Shown in pieces: positions 1 through 7,861 of a DNA stretch of 64,000 nucleotides (position 1 is the first letter of the stretch; each line of letters opens with the position of its first letter). This DNA is from Chroococcidiopsidaceae cyanobacterium YX2bin18. Its GTDB lineage: Bacteria; Cyanobacteriota; Cyanobacteriia; Cyanobacteriales; Chroococcidiopsidaceae. The translations under genes and the position numbers were made by a program. Location: the NCBI GenBank assembly GCA_030446505.1, contig JAUJND010000015.1, forward strand, positions 1 to 64,000, read 5' to 3'. The notes under the pieces were generated by a model. That model ran no database searches, was not told where the DNA came from, and saw only the letters and a list, made by a program, of their open reading frames with translations.

Positions 1-423
1 TCTCGATTTTCTACTAAGTACACTTCAATGTTTACAGCTATTTACATCGAGCAGACCTCGCCGGAATTAACCGTCTAAAATTGCGTTAACAGCACCTGTC
101 TAAGAGCAGCCGCAAACCACTCTATTTTTGTACTCACGCTTTGGAGAAAATAGTTGGAGTATAGACTGCCAAAACCAATCATTGTTCTTTGACTGTTAAA
201 TGCAGCACTTAACAACATTAGCTTGCCCTTGCAAGTTGAGCGCTTAACTTAACTTTAGTGCAAAAAGAGGTGCAAATGAAGTAATTAACTGCAAACCTAG
301 TAAAAAAGAGCCTTACTGACTAGTCGCATGGTCTATGTATAAATATTTACTACTGGAAAGAGGCACACCCGCCCCACTTTCCTCCTTTACTGCAAAAGTA
401 GAGGTTTCCAGCGGGTATACCAT
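1..423. other. Intergenic, no gene seen
   Basis: I see no open frame with a credible start. The stretch just before the PadR gene (about 355-420) is purine/pyrimidine skewed and contains a small imperfect stem around the sequence TACTGCAAAAGTA. It probably carries the promoter of the downstream pair, but no clear -35/-10 boxes can be named. Confidence 0.5.
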
Positions 424-774
424 ATGAAACTTGAGGATATCTATCAGTTTTTTGAAAATCCTCCCCCGACGTATTTAAGCCAGGAGCTAGCCGTGTGTTA
501 TGTCTTATCAGTTTTGTTACAGGGAGAATCTTATGGAACAGAGATGATTGAGCGTCTTGAGAGCGAGTTCCCCCTCTATCGCCTTTCCGATACCGTCCTC
601 TATAGTGCGCTCAAATTTCTCGAAGACAAAAAGGCTATTACTAGTTACTGGCAAAAAGTTCAAGGACGTGGACGACCCAGGCGGATGTATCACGTTAACC
701 CGGAGTGGCAACAGGCTCAGAATTTAGCTCGTCTTTGGCGGGAGTATATGATAGGAGGATTAGACAAGGAATAA
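424..774 (+). CDS. PadR family transcriptional regulator
   Basis: This 116-residue protein has the PadR winged-helix layout: helix 1-2 with the typical LLQGESYGTEMIERL segment (residues about 31-45), recognition helix region LSDTVLYSALKFLEDKKAI (54-72), and a wing GRGRPRRMYHV (81-91). PadR proteins are dimeric DNA-binding regulators. The long C-terminal dimerisation helix is short here, as in the small PadR subgroup. No good Shine-Dalgarno sequence precedes the ATG. It lies 36 bp upstream of the b6f maturation gene on the same strand, so the two may be co-transcribed. The family call is secure. The target is unknown. Confidence 0.85.
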   Translation: MKLEDIYQFFENPPPTYLSQELAVCYVLSVLLQGESYGTEMIERLESEFPLYRLSDTVLYSALKFLEDKKAITSYWQKVQGRGRPRRMYHVNPEWQQAQNLARLWREYMIGGLDKE

Positions 775-810
775 TTGATACTTAAAAAGTAGGTTAGGCA
801 ACAAATTATT

Positions 811-1341
811 ATGAATACTCTTATTATCCCATCCACCTTGCTGCTGACCTTGTTGATGTCAGTAGGGCTATTTTTCTTTATCCGTGCATCAGTTAAAGAT
901 CGAACGCAAGAAATTAAATTGGCATCTGAGCAGGCAGAAGCCTCTCTATTAGGTCAATTGCAGCATTATTTCCAAGTGCGTTCTTATAAAGTAGCAAAAG
1001 TAGATTCGGAGCAGAACTCCGTCACATTTGAGGGAATTGTCCGTCCCAGTATTTTTCTAACTATTTTTCTCACACTGCTTGCAGCTGTTGGTCTTATTTG
1101 TCTAGCGCTGGTTTTGTCACTGCTTTTTCCTAGCTTGAGTAGTACTTTTCTCTGGCTGGTGCTACTATCACCTGCGGCTGGTTTTTTTTACTGGAAAAGA
1201 GCAGGGCGTAAAGAGCAGGTATCGCTCAAAATTGAAGCTACAAAAAGTGAATTTCAGCCGCAAAGTAAAATTACTGTTATTGCCCATCGCGATGAACTGA
1301 TAGAGTTACAACGAGCGCTACAGTTAAAACCATGTGAATGA
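811..1341 (+). CDS. CCB1-like cofactor assembly protein for cytochrome b6f (complex C subunit B)
   Basis: The 176-residue protein has an N-terminal membrane anchor (about residues 4-24, ending in FFIRASVKDRT), a soluble region, then two close membrane helices (about 79-101 and 112-125) separated by a short turn, and a soluble C-terminus. This matches the CCB1 / former DUF3529 family of cyanobacteria and chloroplasts, which takes part in covalent attachment of haem c(i) to cytochrome b6. The size fits the cyanobacterial members. It follows the PadR gene closely. Assignment is from recalled family sequence features and was not tested by search. Confidence 0.7.
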   Translation: MNTLIIPSTLLLTLLMSVGLFFFIRASVKDRTQEIKLASEQAEASLLGQLQHYFQVRSYKVAKVDSEQNSVTFEGIVRPSIFLTIFLTLLAAVGLICLALVLSLLFPSLSSTFLWLVLLSPAAGFFYWKRAGRKEQVSLKIEATKSEFQPQSKITVIAHRDELIELQRALQLKPCE

Positions 1342-1470
1342 AAAATATAAAAATAGTGTTGGATAAAAATATAATCTCTCAGGTTCTATTGCAACAGATG
1401 CACTAATGGGATGTTGCGGTTAGCTAATACCAGTGGATAGTGTTAAGAAGTGTTTGCTAGGGAAGTTCGA

Positions 1471-1502
1471 CAAGTGTTAGACGCGATCGCGTCTAACACT
1501 TG
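1471..1502. repeat. Perfect 32-nt palindrome centred on a HIP1 site
   Basis: The left arm CAAGTGTTAGACGCGA is followed directly by its exact reverse complement, with GCGATCGC at the centre. It sits between two convergent genes, the CCB1-like gene ending at 1341 and the lipid kinase gene ending at 1618. There is no T-run on either side, so it is not a textbook intrinsic terminator. As RNA it would fold into a 14-16 bp stem, and as DNA it is a symmetrical protein-binding candidate. Confidence 0.9.
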
Positions 1503-1617
1503 CACTGAGAAAGTGGAGCAAACACATAAGCGTTATCAGCCCTAAGTCCAACTTTTAGGTATCTTCATAAGTCCCAAATTAAAACCGAAATATATTTTTT
1601 GAGCCAGTGTTAAATAT

Positions 1618-3213
1618 CTAACTCTCTGTTGGTGGTTTAAGTTCAACGCGGAGGTTAGGTAAACCCTCTAATTTTTCATCAACGTTTTCTTCAGGAATAG
1701 TAGGTACAACAATTGTCAACCCCCTTGGAACGCACTCAATTTCAACTGGAGTGTAGCCAAATAACTCACCATCTAGGACAACTTTTTGCGGTGGGGTTGT
1801 TGTAACTTTAATATTCCTAGCTCGTAAAAACCCCGTATCTGGGCGATCAGTCGTTTCCTCACTGTAAGCAGATTGCAATAAATTATAAGCAGCAGCGATC
1901 GCGCCAATACTATTAGCTGGAGCAACTAAAGTGACATCTAGTAGACCATCATCAACAATTAGTTCCGCAGGGCCTTGAGCCAGTACTGAAGTCGGGGGAG
2001 CTGCATTTGCAATAGTAACTGCGGCTGCATTAAGCGTAATTATCTTGTCCTCAGTTTCAATCCGGGCTTGAAAAGATTTGAAGTTGCGTAACTGCTGAAC
2101 GCCTGCCAAAACATAAGCCAGCATCCCAAAGCGATTTTTAGCTTCCCGATCAGCTAGCTCGACTGTTTCCGCCTCAAAGCCAATTCCTGCAAGCAGAACC
2201 ATTGGTTTGCCATTGCAGTAGGCAGCATCAACTACACGAGTTTTACCACCCAAAATTGTTTCACAAGCAGCTTCAATAGTAGAAGGAATTCCCATAGCTG
2301 TGGCAAAGGCATTCGCAGTCCCCCGTGAAATAACTGCTATCGGAATCCCAGTTCCCACAACAGCTGCCGCTATCGCAGATAGTGTCCCATCTCCTCCTGA
2401 AGCAATAATTAGTTCAACTCCTCGCTTAACTGCTTCTTGCGCCAATTGATCGGCATCAACTTCTTGTGTAGTCATGCGAATATCAAGGTTGAATTCAGGC
2501 TGCAAGATTTTTTGAATTGTTGCCAAGTCTTGCACTGAATCAGATTGACCAGCAACCGGATTAAAAATTAAGCAAGCAGAACGAGTAGGTTTTTTGCTGG
2601 CAGATATTGCAGTCTCCGGGTTTACTGTTTCAGGTTGGTCAGACACAAGTTCTTCTCTAACTGAGGTGTTGACACGGTTTTTCGCTAGCAATCGGTCTTG
2701 GTATAACTTCAGGATCTGATGGTTTGTGTCATCCAGATTGTAGAGGGATGAGTCTTGCTGGTAGTCGTAAGTATCTCGATTGTAAGGAGTAGCATTGGAT
2801 GCAGGAACGGAGTACGATATATTCTCAGCTACTGAGGGCAGTGTAGAATCGTTAGCTGGAGTGCGATAGAACCCTCTTACCTGTTCCTCATAATCGTAAT
2901 CAACCAGAACACTATCGTTATACTCAGGTAATTTTTCTGCTTGCTTTCTATCGATTCCAAGCACATAAATCCGTTGTGCGTCATGGTCAATGCGAGAACG
3001 CCCCACAGGTAGCATTACTTGTTTGTTGAAAATCCATAAACCAAAGTCAACTACTAGATACCGAAAATAGCCTAATTCATCCACCAAAATATCTTTGACA
3101 AACCCAACCTTCTTGTCAGTTTCGTCTACATAAACATTAAATCCAATAATGTCATTTCCCTGAAAACTTTGCAGATAGTTTGGCTCAAAATCCTTTATTT
3201 TTTTAAGAGTCAT
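1618..3213 (-). CDS. PRC-barrel domain / YegS-BmrU type lipid kinase fusion
   Basis: The protein is 531 residues. The first ~110 residues form a PRC-barrel-like region (GFNVYVDETDKKVGFVKDIL, then RYLVVDFGLWIFNKQVMLP). A low-complexity linker follows (about 115-205). From about 213 to the end there is a diacylglycerol-kinase-type domain: FNPVAGQ, the nucleotide-binding GGDGT at about 273-277, RGTANAFA, GIGFEAETV, and the C-terminal DGELF motif. YegS/BmrU relatives phosphorylate lipids such as diacylglycerol or phosphatidylglycerol. The PRC-barrel fusion is known in cyanobacteria. The lipid substrate cannot be told from sequence. The frame is intact and the start ATG at 3213 is reasonable. Confidence 0.85.
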   Translation of the reverse strand: MTLKKIKDFEPNYLQSFQGNDIIGFNVYVDETDKKVGFVKDILVDELGYFRYLVVDFGLWIFNKQVMLPVGRSRIDHDAQRIYVLGIDRKQAEKLPEYNDSVLVDYDYEEQVRGFYRTPANDSTLPSVAENISYSVPASNATPYNRDTYDYQQDSSLYNLDDTNHQILKLYQDRLLAKNRVNTSVREELVSDQPETVNPETAISASKKPTRSACLIFNPVAGQSDSVQDLATIQKILQPEFNLDIRMTTQEVDADQLAQEAVKRGVELIIASGGDGTLSAIAAAVVGTGIPIAVISRGTANAFATAMGIPSTIEAACETILGGKTRVVDAAYCNGKPMVLLAGIGFEAETVELADREAKNRFGMLAYVLAGVQQLRNFKSFQARIETEDKIITLNAAAVTIANAAPPTSVLAQGPAELIVDDGLLDVTLVAPANSIGAIAAAYNLLQSAYSEETTDRPDTGFLRARNIKVTTTPPQKVVLDGELFGYTPVEIECVPRGLTIVVPTIPEENVDEKLEGLPNLRVELKPPTES

Positions 3214-3297
3214 CCTATTAAATCCTATAATATCTACTTTAATTTCTTAAATGTATAAATATGTTAATAGGTATATGGTATTCAAGGTTAACATTTT

Positions 3298-3582
3298 TTG
3301 GGCAAGAAGCTGCGTGAACTGATGTCAATGATTACTTTTAATAAAACAGAAAAATCAAGGATTTGGAATTACTATTACCGCAACTATGGCAATGTAAAAA
3401 CCACCACTATTATAAAGTATTTAAAATACCACGTAAGTCTCAGAAATCAGGGCAAATGGCAAGAATTGATAGGCTATTTGGAAAAGCATCAGCCTAGAGT
3501 CATCAATTATAATCGTCGCCGTCGCTCCGGTAAAACCATTAGTAGGGGGCAAATAAAGAAAGAATTTAATTTGACAGTATGA
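3298..3582 (+). CDS. Small basic hypothetical protein
   Basis: The frame opens with TTG at 3298, but ATG at 3322 or 3328 is a more likely start and gives about 84-86 residues. The product is very basic and tyrosine-rich, with YYYRNYGNVKTTTIIKYLKYH near the start and a RRRRSGK cluster before the C-terminus. The pattern is compatible with a nucleic-acid-binding helical protein. No family is recognised. No obvious ribosome-binding site precedes any of the three starts. It is divergent from the lipid kinase gene. Confidence 0.45.
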   Translation: MGKKLRELMSMITFNKTEKSRIWNYYYRNYGNVKTTTIIKYLKYHVSLRNQGKWQELIGYLEKHQPRVINYNRRRRSGKTISRGQIKKEFNLTV

Positions 3583-3704
3583 CACTGACAGAAGAATATG
3601 GGAATGAGTCGGCGGCTCAAAAGTAGCAAAGCCCTGTATCTACTTAAGGTGGCTGAATTTAATGGATATTGGCAGCAGTTGTAGTTCTCCGCTCAGACTA
3701 GCTA

Positions 3705-3724
3705 CAACAGAAAATTTACAGTAG
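3705..3724 (+). repeat. 20-bp direct repeat, left copy
   Basis: CAACAGAAAATTTACAGTAG occurs here and again exactly at 7749-7768 in the same orientation. The two copies bracket the block of minus-strand repeat-protein genes (3798-7609). They could be remnants of a duplication or of an inserted segment. Confidence 0.8.
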
Positions 3725-3797
3725 AGTTTATTTTACCCTTTGTTTTAATAAGTTTTGTCGCAAATTAATAGCATTAGTAAAAACTTCACGAATATAG

Positions 3798-5030
3798 TTA
3801 GCAGCTTTGACTTAAACTCTTTTTCCGACATTGACTGTTTCCAGGTTTCGATCTGCTCGCTTTGGAGCAATAATGCTCTCTGATTTCATCCTTGTTAATC
3901 GCTTCTTCGAGGGCAATTATTACTACTACTATGTCTACTTCTTTGATTGAACTATTCTTAAACTGAGGAGGTACTGACGTACTCGCTCTCGCAGTTTTTG
4001 ATATGAGCCTGTATGCGAGTTCTCGCTGTGTTGGTTCTTTCGGGACTACTGCTACTGTTGCTTGACTCTGAATTGCTGGCTTACTCTTCTCTCTATAAGC
4101 TCTGATATTCTGTTGCATAGTAAAAACAGCTTTCTTTGGCAGAGGAGTAGGGTGTGTGGAGTGGTAGAAAGCGATCGCCACCTCTGCAATCTGCTTTAGG
4201 TAAACTTCATTTTTACCAAGGGCTTTGGCTGCGTGATGCCACTGCCATAGTTCAATAGAAATCTGCTTATAGGCACTAAAATCTTGCTCCATTTCCGTCC
4301 TTGCCTGCTCTGGCAAAGGCTGTCCAGATTCAGCCAAAGTAGCAATCCGATTGATATAGGCTTTGGATTTACCAAGTGCTTGTGCAACTTGCTTCCAGCC
4401 TCTGGGGTCAGGAGAATTTTCGTCTTTACCCGAAATGGGTTGATGCCAATCTATCCCAGCCTCTTCGTTTTCTGCAACTTGGGGCTGTTCATAGACTGAT
4501 GCTACAGTTATCTGCTGTCCCACGACATTAGAGATATCAACGTCCACTGTACTTTTTACATTCTGGCTAACATCCTCAGGTAACCTGTTAACTGCATCCA
4601 CTATACTTTCAACAGTGTAGTTACTGCCTTCATTTACACCCCTGACTACGTTTACTATACCTTTTACATTCTGGTTAACATCCATAGCTATACCCTTAAC
4701 CGTAGCTCCTACATCTTCTACAACGTAGTTAATATTCTCAGCTACATTCTTGACGGCATTTCCTACACCTTTTACAGTATTGTTAACACTATTCGCTGTA
4801 CCCTTAACGACCTCACCTACGCCTTTTACAGTATTGTTAACATTTTCAACTGTAACTTTATCGGCTAAAGATACAGTTACTACGCCCAATACAGCACCAA
4901 CTACTGCTCCAATCCCTACTCTAGCTAAGCTATCACTCCTACTTGTACCTGCTGGCTGAACCTCATTTTGAAGCGTCACGGGTTCGACATTTTCGTTGTG
5001 ATTAACCAAAAGCAGCGGTGTCTCGCTCAT
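3798..5030 (-). CDS. Glycine-zipper protein with 18-residue amphipathic repeats and duplicated C-terminal helical domain
   Basis: The product is 410 residues. A short polar N-terminus is followed by a glycine/alanine membrane segment, VGIGAVVGAVLGVVTVSLAD (about 38-57). Next come about six degenerate 18-residue repeats of the form N-N-T-V-K-x-V-G-x-x-V-K-x-x-A-x-x-V (about 60-170), which would make a continuous amphipathic helix with a hydrophobic stripe. The last part carries two copies of a ~55-residue helical motif (WKQVAQALGKSKAYINRIA; WQWHHAAKALGKNEVYLKQIA), followed by a basic tail. A good AAGGAG sits upstream of ATG 5030. It resembles LEA or apolipoprotein-like repeats but no family is recognised. 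Membrane association and stress function are inference. Confidence 0.7.
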   Translation of the reverse strand: MSETPLLLVNHNENVEPVTLQNEVQPAGTSRSDSLARVGIGAVVGAVLGVVTVSLADKVTVENVNNTVKGVGEVVKGTANSVNNTVKGVGNAVKNVAENINYVVEDVGATVKGIAMDVNQNVKGIVNVVRGVNEGSNYTVESIVDAVNRLPEDVSQNVKSTVDVDISNVVGQQITVASVYEQPQVAENEEAGIDWHQPISGKDENSPDPRGWKQVAQALGKSKAYINRIATLAESGQPLPEQARTEMEQDFSAYKQISIELWQWHHAAKALGKNEVYLKQIAEVAIAFYHSTHPTPLPKKAVFTMQQNIRAYREKSKPAIQSQATVAVVPKEPTQRELAYRLISKTARASTSVPPQFKNSSIKEVDIVVVIIALEEAINKDEIREHYCSKASRSKPGNSQCRKKSLSQSC

Positions 5031-5447
5031 AATAACTGTCTCCTTTATCTAAGCCTGATTAATTCTCATTTGGCTAAACTAATAAAAACAAATATATTTT
5101 GTTTTCCTTCATTAGTCTGACTCTAAAGCTATTAAATTATAAAAAGCTCAATAATAAAACTCTGGTCAAGCCTTCCAATTTACATACTGTAAAAGTGGAA
5201 ACAACTCCTATGTTAAGAAGTTAAACTACTTTCTCTTTGCTACAGTTTCCTTAATCAAGCAGTTAAAAATACAACTTAAGAAATCAAAAATGTGCTAATA
5301 GGAGAGCAACATAGGAAGAAAGACAAAAATACCCCCAGCGTTAGGACGGTGGATGAGAAACCAACCGATTGCTGAGGGAAAAGTAGCATTATCAATTTCC
5401 TGGGATTACCGCCTCATAACTTTGAAGAAACTAAGAGTCAAACAAAC
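5031..5447. other. Intergenic spacer between two repeat-protein genes
   Basis: This AT-rich 417-bp spacer separates two minus-strand paralogues. It has no credible gene. It should contain the promoter of the downstream minus-strand gene (start 5030), whose AAGGAG site lies just inside it. Confidence 0.5.
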
Positions 5448-6053
5448 TCACTCATCTTCCCCTTTATCTAATGGGACTATCAGCACAGCCTGATTATCAG
5501 GTAAGTTGACGACGTTGACAGCTTGACTAGATTGCGTAGCATCCCCATCGGTTTTACTCTTAACTATATCCACTTTGCTCTTAACCATGTTGGTGACACC
5601 TTCACCAGCACCCTTAACGATATCTACTGTATTTTGTACAGTATCGTTAACGTTTACAGCTGTTGTCGTAACAGTATTTATTGTATTCTTTACGGTATCG
5701 TTAACGTCTATAGCTGCGTCCCTAACAGTGTTCCCTATATCTTGGGCGGTATCGTTAACATTATCAGCTACATTTTTGATTGTATCCCCGACATTTTTTA
5801 CATTCTCGTTAAAACCAGTAGCTGCTTTTTTGAACAGAGAGCCAACATTCTTGACAGTCTTGTTAAGATTATTGGCTGTATTCTTCATAGCTAAAGCCCC
5901 AGCAAGTGCGCCTAAGGTAGCACCAATTAATGCACTAATTGCTACTTTAGCTAACTCGTTTGTATTTCCACCATCTGTATATTCATTGAGTTGCTCAGCA
6001 GAGAGTTCAACGTCATCGTTTGGCTGCTCTAAAGGCTGCTGATTACTTATCAT
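5448..6053 (-). CDS. Glycine-zipper protein with 18-residue amphipathic repeats
   Basis: This 201-residue paralogue of the preceding gene has an acidic polar N-terminus, a glycine-zipper membrane segment VAISALIGATLGALAGALAM (about 37-56), then six 18-residue repeats beginning NxTV (for example NENVKNVGDTIKNVADNV, NDTAQDIGNTVRDAAIDV, NDTVKNTINTVTTTAVNV). At DNA level this is an array of degenerate 54-bp repeats between about 5560 and 5890. It ends in an acidic tail. AAGGAG precedes the ATG. Eighteen residues equal five helical turns, so the repeats keep one hydrophobic face. No named family is recognised, and a lipid- or membrane-binding role is inferred only from this pattern. Confidence 0.75.
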   Translation of the reverse strand: MISNQQPLEQPNDDVELSAEQLNEYTDGGNTNELAKVAISALIGATLGALAGALAMKNTANNLNKTVKNVGSLFKKAATGFNENVKNVGDTIKNVADNVNDTAQDIGNTVRDAAIDVNDTVKNTINTVTTTAVNVNDTVQNTVDIVKGAGEGVTNMVKSKVDIVKSKTDGDATQSSQAVNVVNLPDNQAVLIVPLDKGEDE

Positions 6054-6115
6054 AATCGTCTCCTTGTTATTATTACTACTACTTACTACTTACTTAGTCC
6101 CAAAAAATGCAGATG

Positions 6116-6149
6116 TAATACCAAGTTGCGTAAATACAACTTGGTATTA
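6116..6149. other. Hairpin between repeat-protein genes
   Basis: A 13-bp perfect stem, TAATACCAAGTTG / CAACTTGGTATTA, encloses an 8-nt loop. On the minus strand it lies about 130 bp after the gene ending at 6282 and is followed, after about nine bases, by a run of six T. It could be a weak terminator or a regulatory hairpin for the next gene. Confidence 0.6.
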
Positions 6150-6281
6150 GGGTAAAGATTGCAGCTTCATAGTCTTGGTTTTGTTTATAACCATGAAACC
6201 CTGGTACTCAAGGTCTAGGAAATTCTAGGAAATTATCTTCGCCTTTAAAAGTACCAGGTACAGGTGTTTGTCTCTGAGATG

Positions 6282-7104
6282 TTATTCGACCATCTCTCCA
6301 AGCCTAGAAACTTCGTCTTCGAGTGGATCTGTTTCAAAAAGAGATGCTGAACTTCCAGCGCTTGTGTAGTTAGTAGTATTCACTCTATCAGTTGCAGTTT
6401 GTACAGATTGGTTCATGTCTTGAACTGTACCCTCTACTGCATCTGCTCCAGAGCTTACAGCTTGACTTACGCCCTGGGCTGTGTCTTGTACTGCGTCCGC
6501 TGTACCTGCTGCAACTTTATTGGTTACATCAGCAACACCTTCTACTGTATTTTGTACTATGTCTGCTCCTACTCTCACAGCTTGGCTTACGCCCTGTGCT
6601 GTATTTTGTACTGCGTCTACTGCTCCCTCAGCTACACCTTTTGCTGTATCTAATCCACCACCTACAACAGCCTCGGTAGCACCATCAGCAACACTCTGTA
6701 CGGCTTGTCCTACACCTTTTCCGGCTTGGAGAAGACCCTCGCCTATAGTCTTTGCAGCTTCTGCTAGACCCTTGGTGGCAATGTTAAAACCTAAGCCAAT
6801 CCTTTTACCGGCTAAAACGCCAGCTAGTGAACCCCAAAGTACCACCAATTGCCGCTCCTAGCAGCGCTCTGCTTAATGCCTCATTCTTTTCTTTTTCTGC
6901 TGTAGAAGTGATTGGTCGACTCGTAGCCCCAGAAGTATTTACGTTTGTACGTGTATTTGTGCTTGCTGAACCAGTGTAAGGTTGATCTGTCGTCATGCGG
7001 TTAGCATCTTCAGAGTTAGGCACTTCTCTAGGGACGTTCGTACCTACTGAAGGAGTATAAGGATCTGTATCCTGCACATCCCAAGGCTGCCTGCTTTGAA
7101 TCAT
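6282..7104 (-). pseudogene. Glycine-zipper / amphipathic repeat protein, frameshifted
   Basis: Two overlapping frames (7104 to 6805 and 6848 to 6282) belong to one gene. The first gives the polar N-terminus and LLGAAIGGTLG, then runs to a stop. The second continues with SLAGVLAGKRIG, exactly as the membrane segment of the two paralogues predicts. Removing one G from the GGGG run (CCCC at 6832-6835 on the plus strand) restores a 273-residue frame. The rest has Ala/Val/Gly-rich amphipathic repeats containing two copies of VQNTAQGVSQAV-like units. The indel may be a sequencing error, a mutation or, less likely, a programmed shift. GGAAGG precedes ATG 7104. Confidence 0.75.
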
Positions 7105-7305
7105 AAGGTCTTCCTTCCAAAAGGCTTAACGCCCATCTGGCATAAGTTGTTTACTAACGCCACTCTAATGATTACGTGTAATAATTCAAATACCCTTAAG
7201 GCAGATATGCTAAAGAATACAGTCTTTCTTTAGTTGTAATGGTTGAGCTATATATAAAAGACTTTTATATAGCTGCATTTTGTTTAGATCAACAATAATA
7301 AAGTA

Positions 7306-7337
7306 GAGTCAGCCTGTGCTAGCTGACTCGTTTTTTT
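7306..7337 (+). terminator. Orphan intrinsic terminator on the plus strand
   Basis: The stem GAGTCAGC / GCTGACTC with loop CTGTGCTA is followed by a G and seven T. This is a good intrinsic terminator reading on the plus strand, but the genes on both sides are on the minus strand. An AT-rich imperfect hairpin lies just upstream (about 7247-7274). The simplest reading is the 3' end of a small plus-strand RNA transcribed inside the 7105-7411 spacer. No known cyanobacterial RNA family is recognised. Confidence 0.7.
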
Positions 7338-7411
7338 CCTCCATAACGAACACTGTTGCTCCGTTACAAGCTTTACTGATGTACTACCAAGTTTGCCGAC
7401 CTAGCGCCAGT

Positions 7412-7609
7412 CTAAGCTTTACTTTCCCTCCTTTGCTCTTGAGTCTCCCGATTCAAATAAGTTAACAGTTGGGCTGAGACTTGAACCGCATCCTGCGCCG
7501 CATCGTCAATAGTATACGACTCACTTTGCCCGTATAGACTCGAATTACTCAGTAACGCTTGTAGTGCAAGAGCTGCTAGATACTCTCTTTTGCTTAATGG
7601 GTTGTCCAT
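7412..7609 (-). CDS. Small hypothetical protein
   Basis: This 65-residue acidic protein starts at ATG 7609 with GGAAGGG about 11 bases upstream, a convincing ribosome-binding site. The sequence MDNPLSKREYLAALALQALL is helical, followed by a second helix around DDAAQDAVQVSAQLLTYL. I recognise no family. Its length and layout resemble small proteins carried by phages and accessory regions. It heads the minus-strand block of repeat-protein genes, about 300 bp upstream of the next. Confidence 0.5.
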   Translation of the reverse strand: MDNPLSKREYLAALALQALLSNSSLYGQSESYTIDDAAQDAVQVSAQLLTYLNRETQEQRRESKA

Positions 7610-7748
7610 GTATCCAGCCCTTCCTTTGCTGAAATAAAATAATACCGCTATGCAGTTATTGTATTAAACATAGTGCTTAAGTCAACTTTGGTGACCAAAT
7701 ATTATGAAGTGGTTGCTTAATGAAATCTAATTCTTTAGACTGGCTAAG

Positions 7749-7768
7749 CAACAGAAAATTTACAGTAG
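7749..7768 (+). repeat. 20-bp direct repeat, right copy
   Basis: Exact second copy of the 20-mer at 3705-3724, same orientation, 4.04 kb away. It lies beyond the start of the 65-residue gene, so the two copies enclose all four minus-strand genes of the repeat-protein block. Confidence 0.8.
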
Positions 7769-7861
7769 GCATTTTAGTTTCAGTGGATAAGGAGCGTATT
7801 GTTAAGTGAACTATCCTTATTGTTGAAGGCAAAAATTAAATCCTTGGAGTGTAGGATATTC

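Noticed and set aside
5523-6042. Plus-strand frames of 123 and 155 codons over the repeat-protein gene
   Set aside because: They are reverse-complement shadows of the 54-bp repeats; the minus-strand frame has the ribosome-binding site and paralogues.
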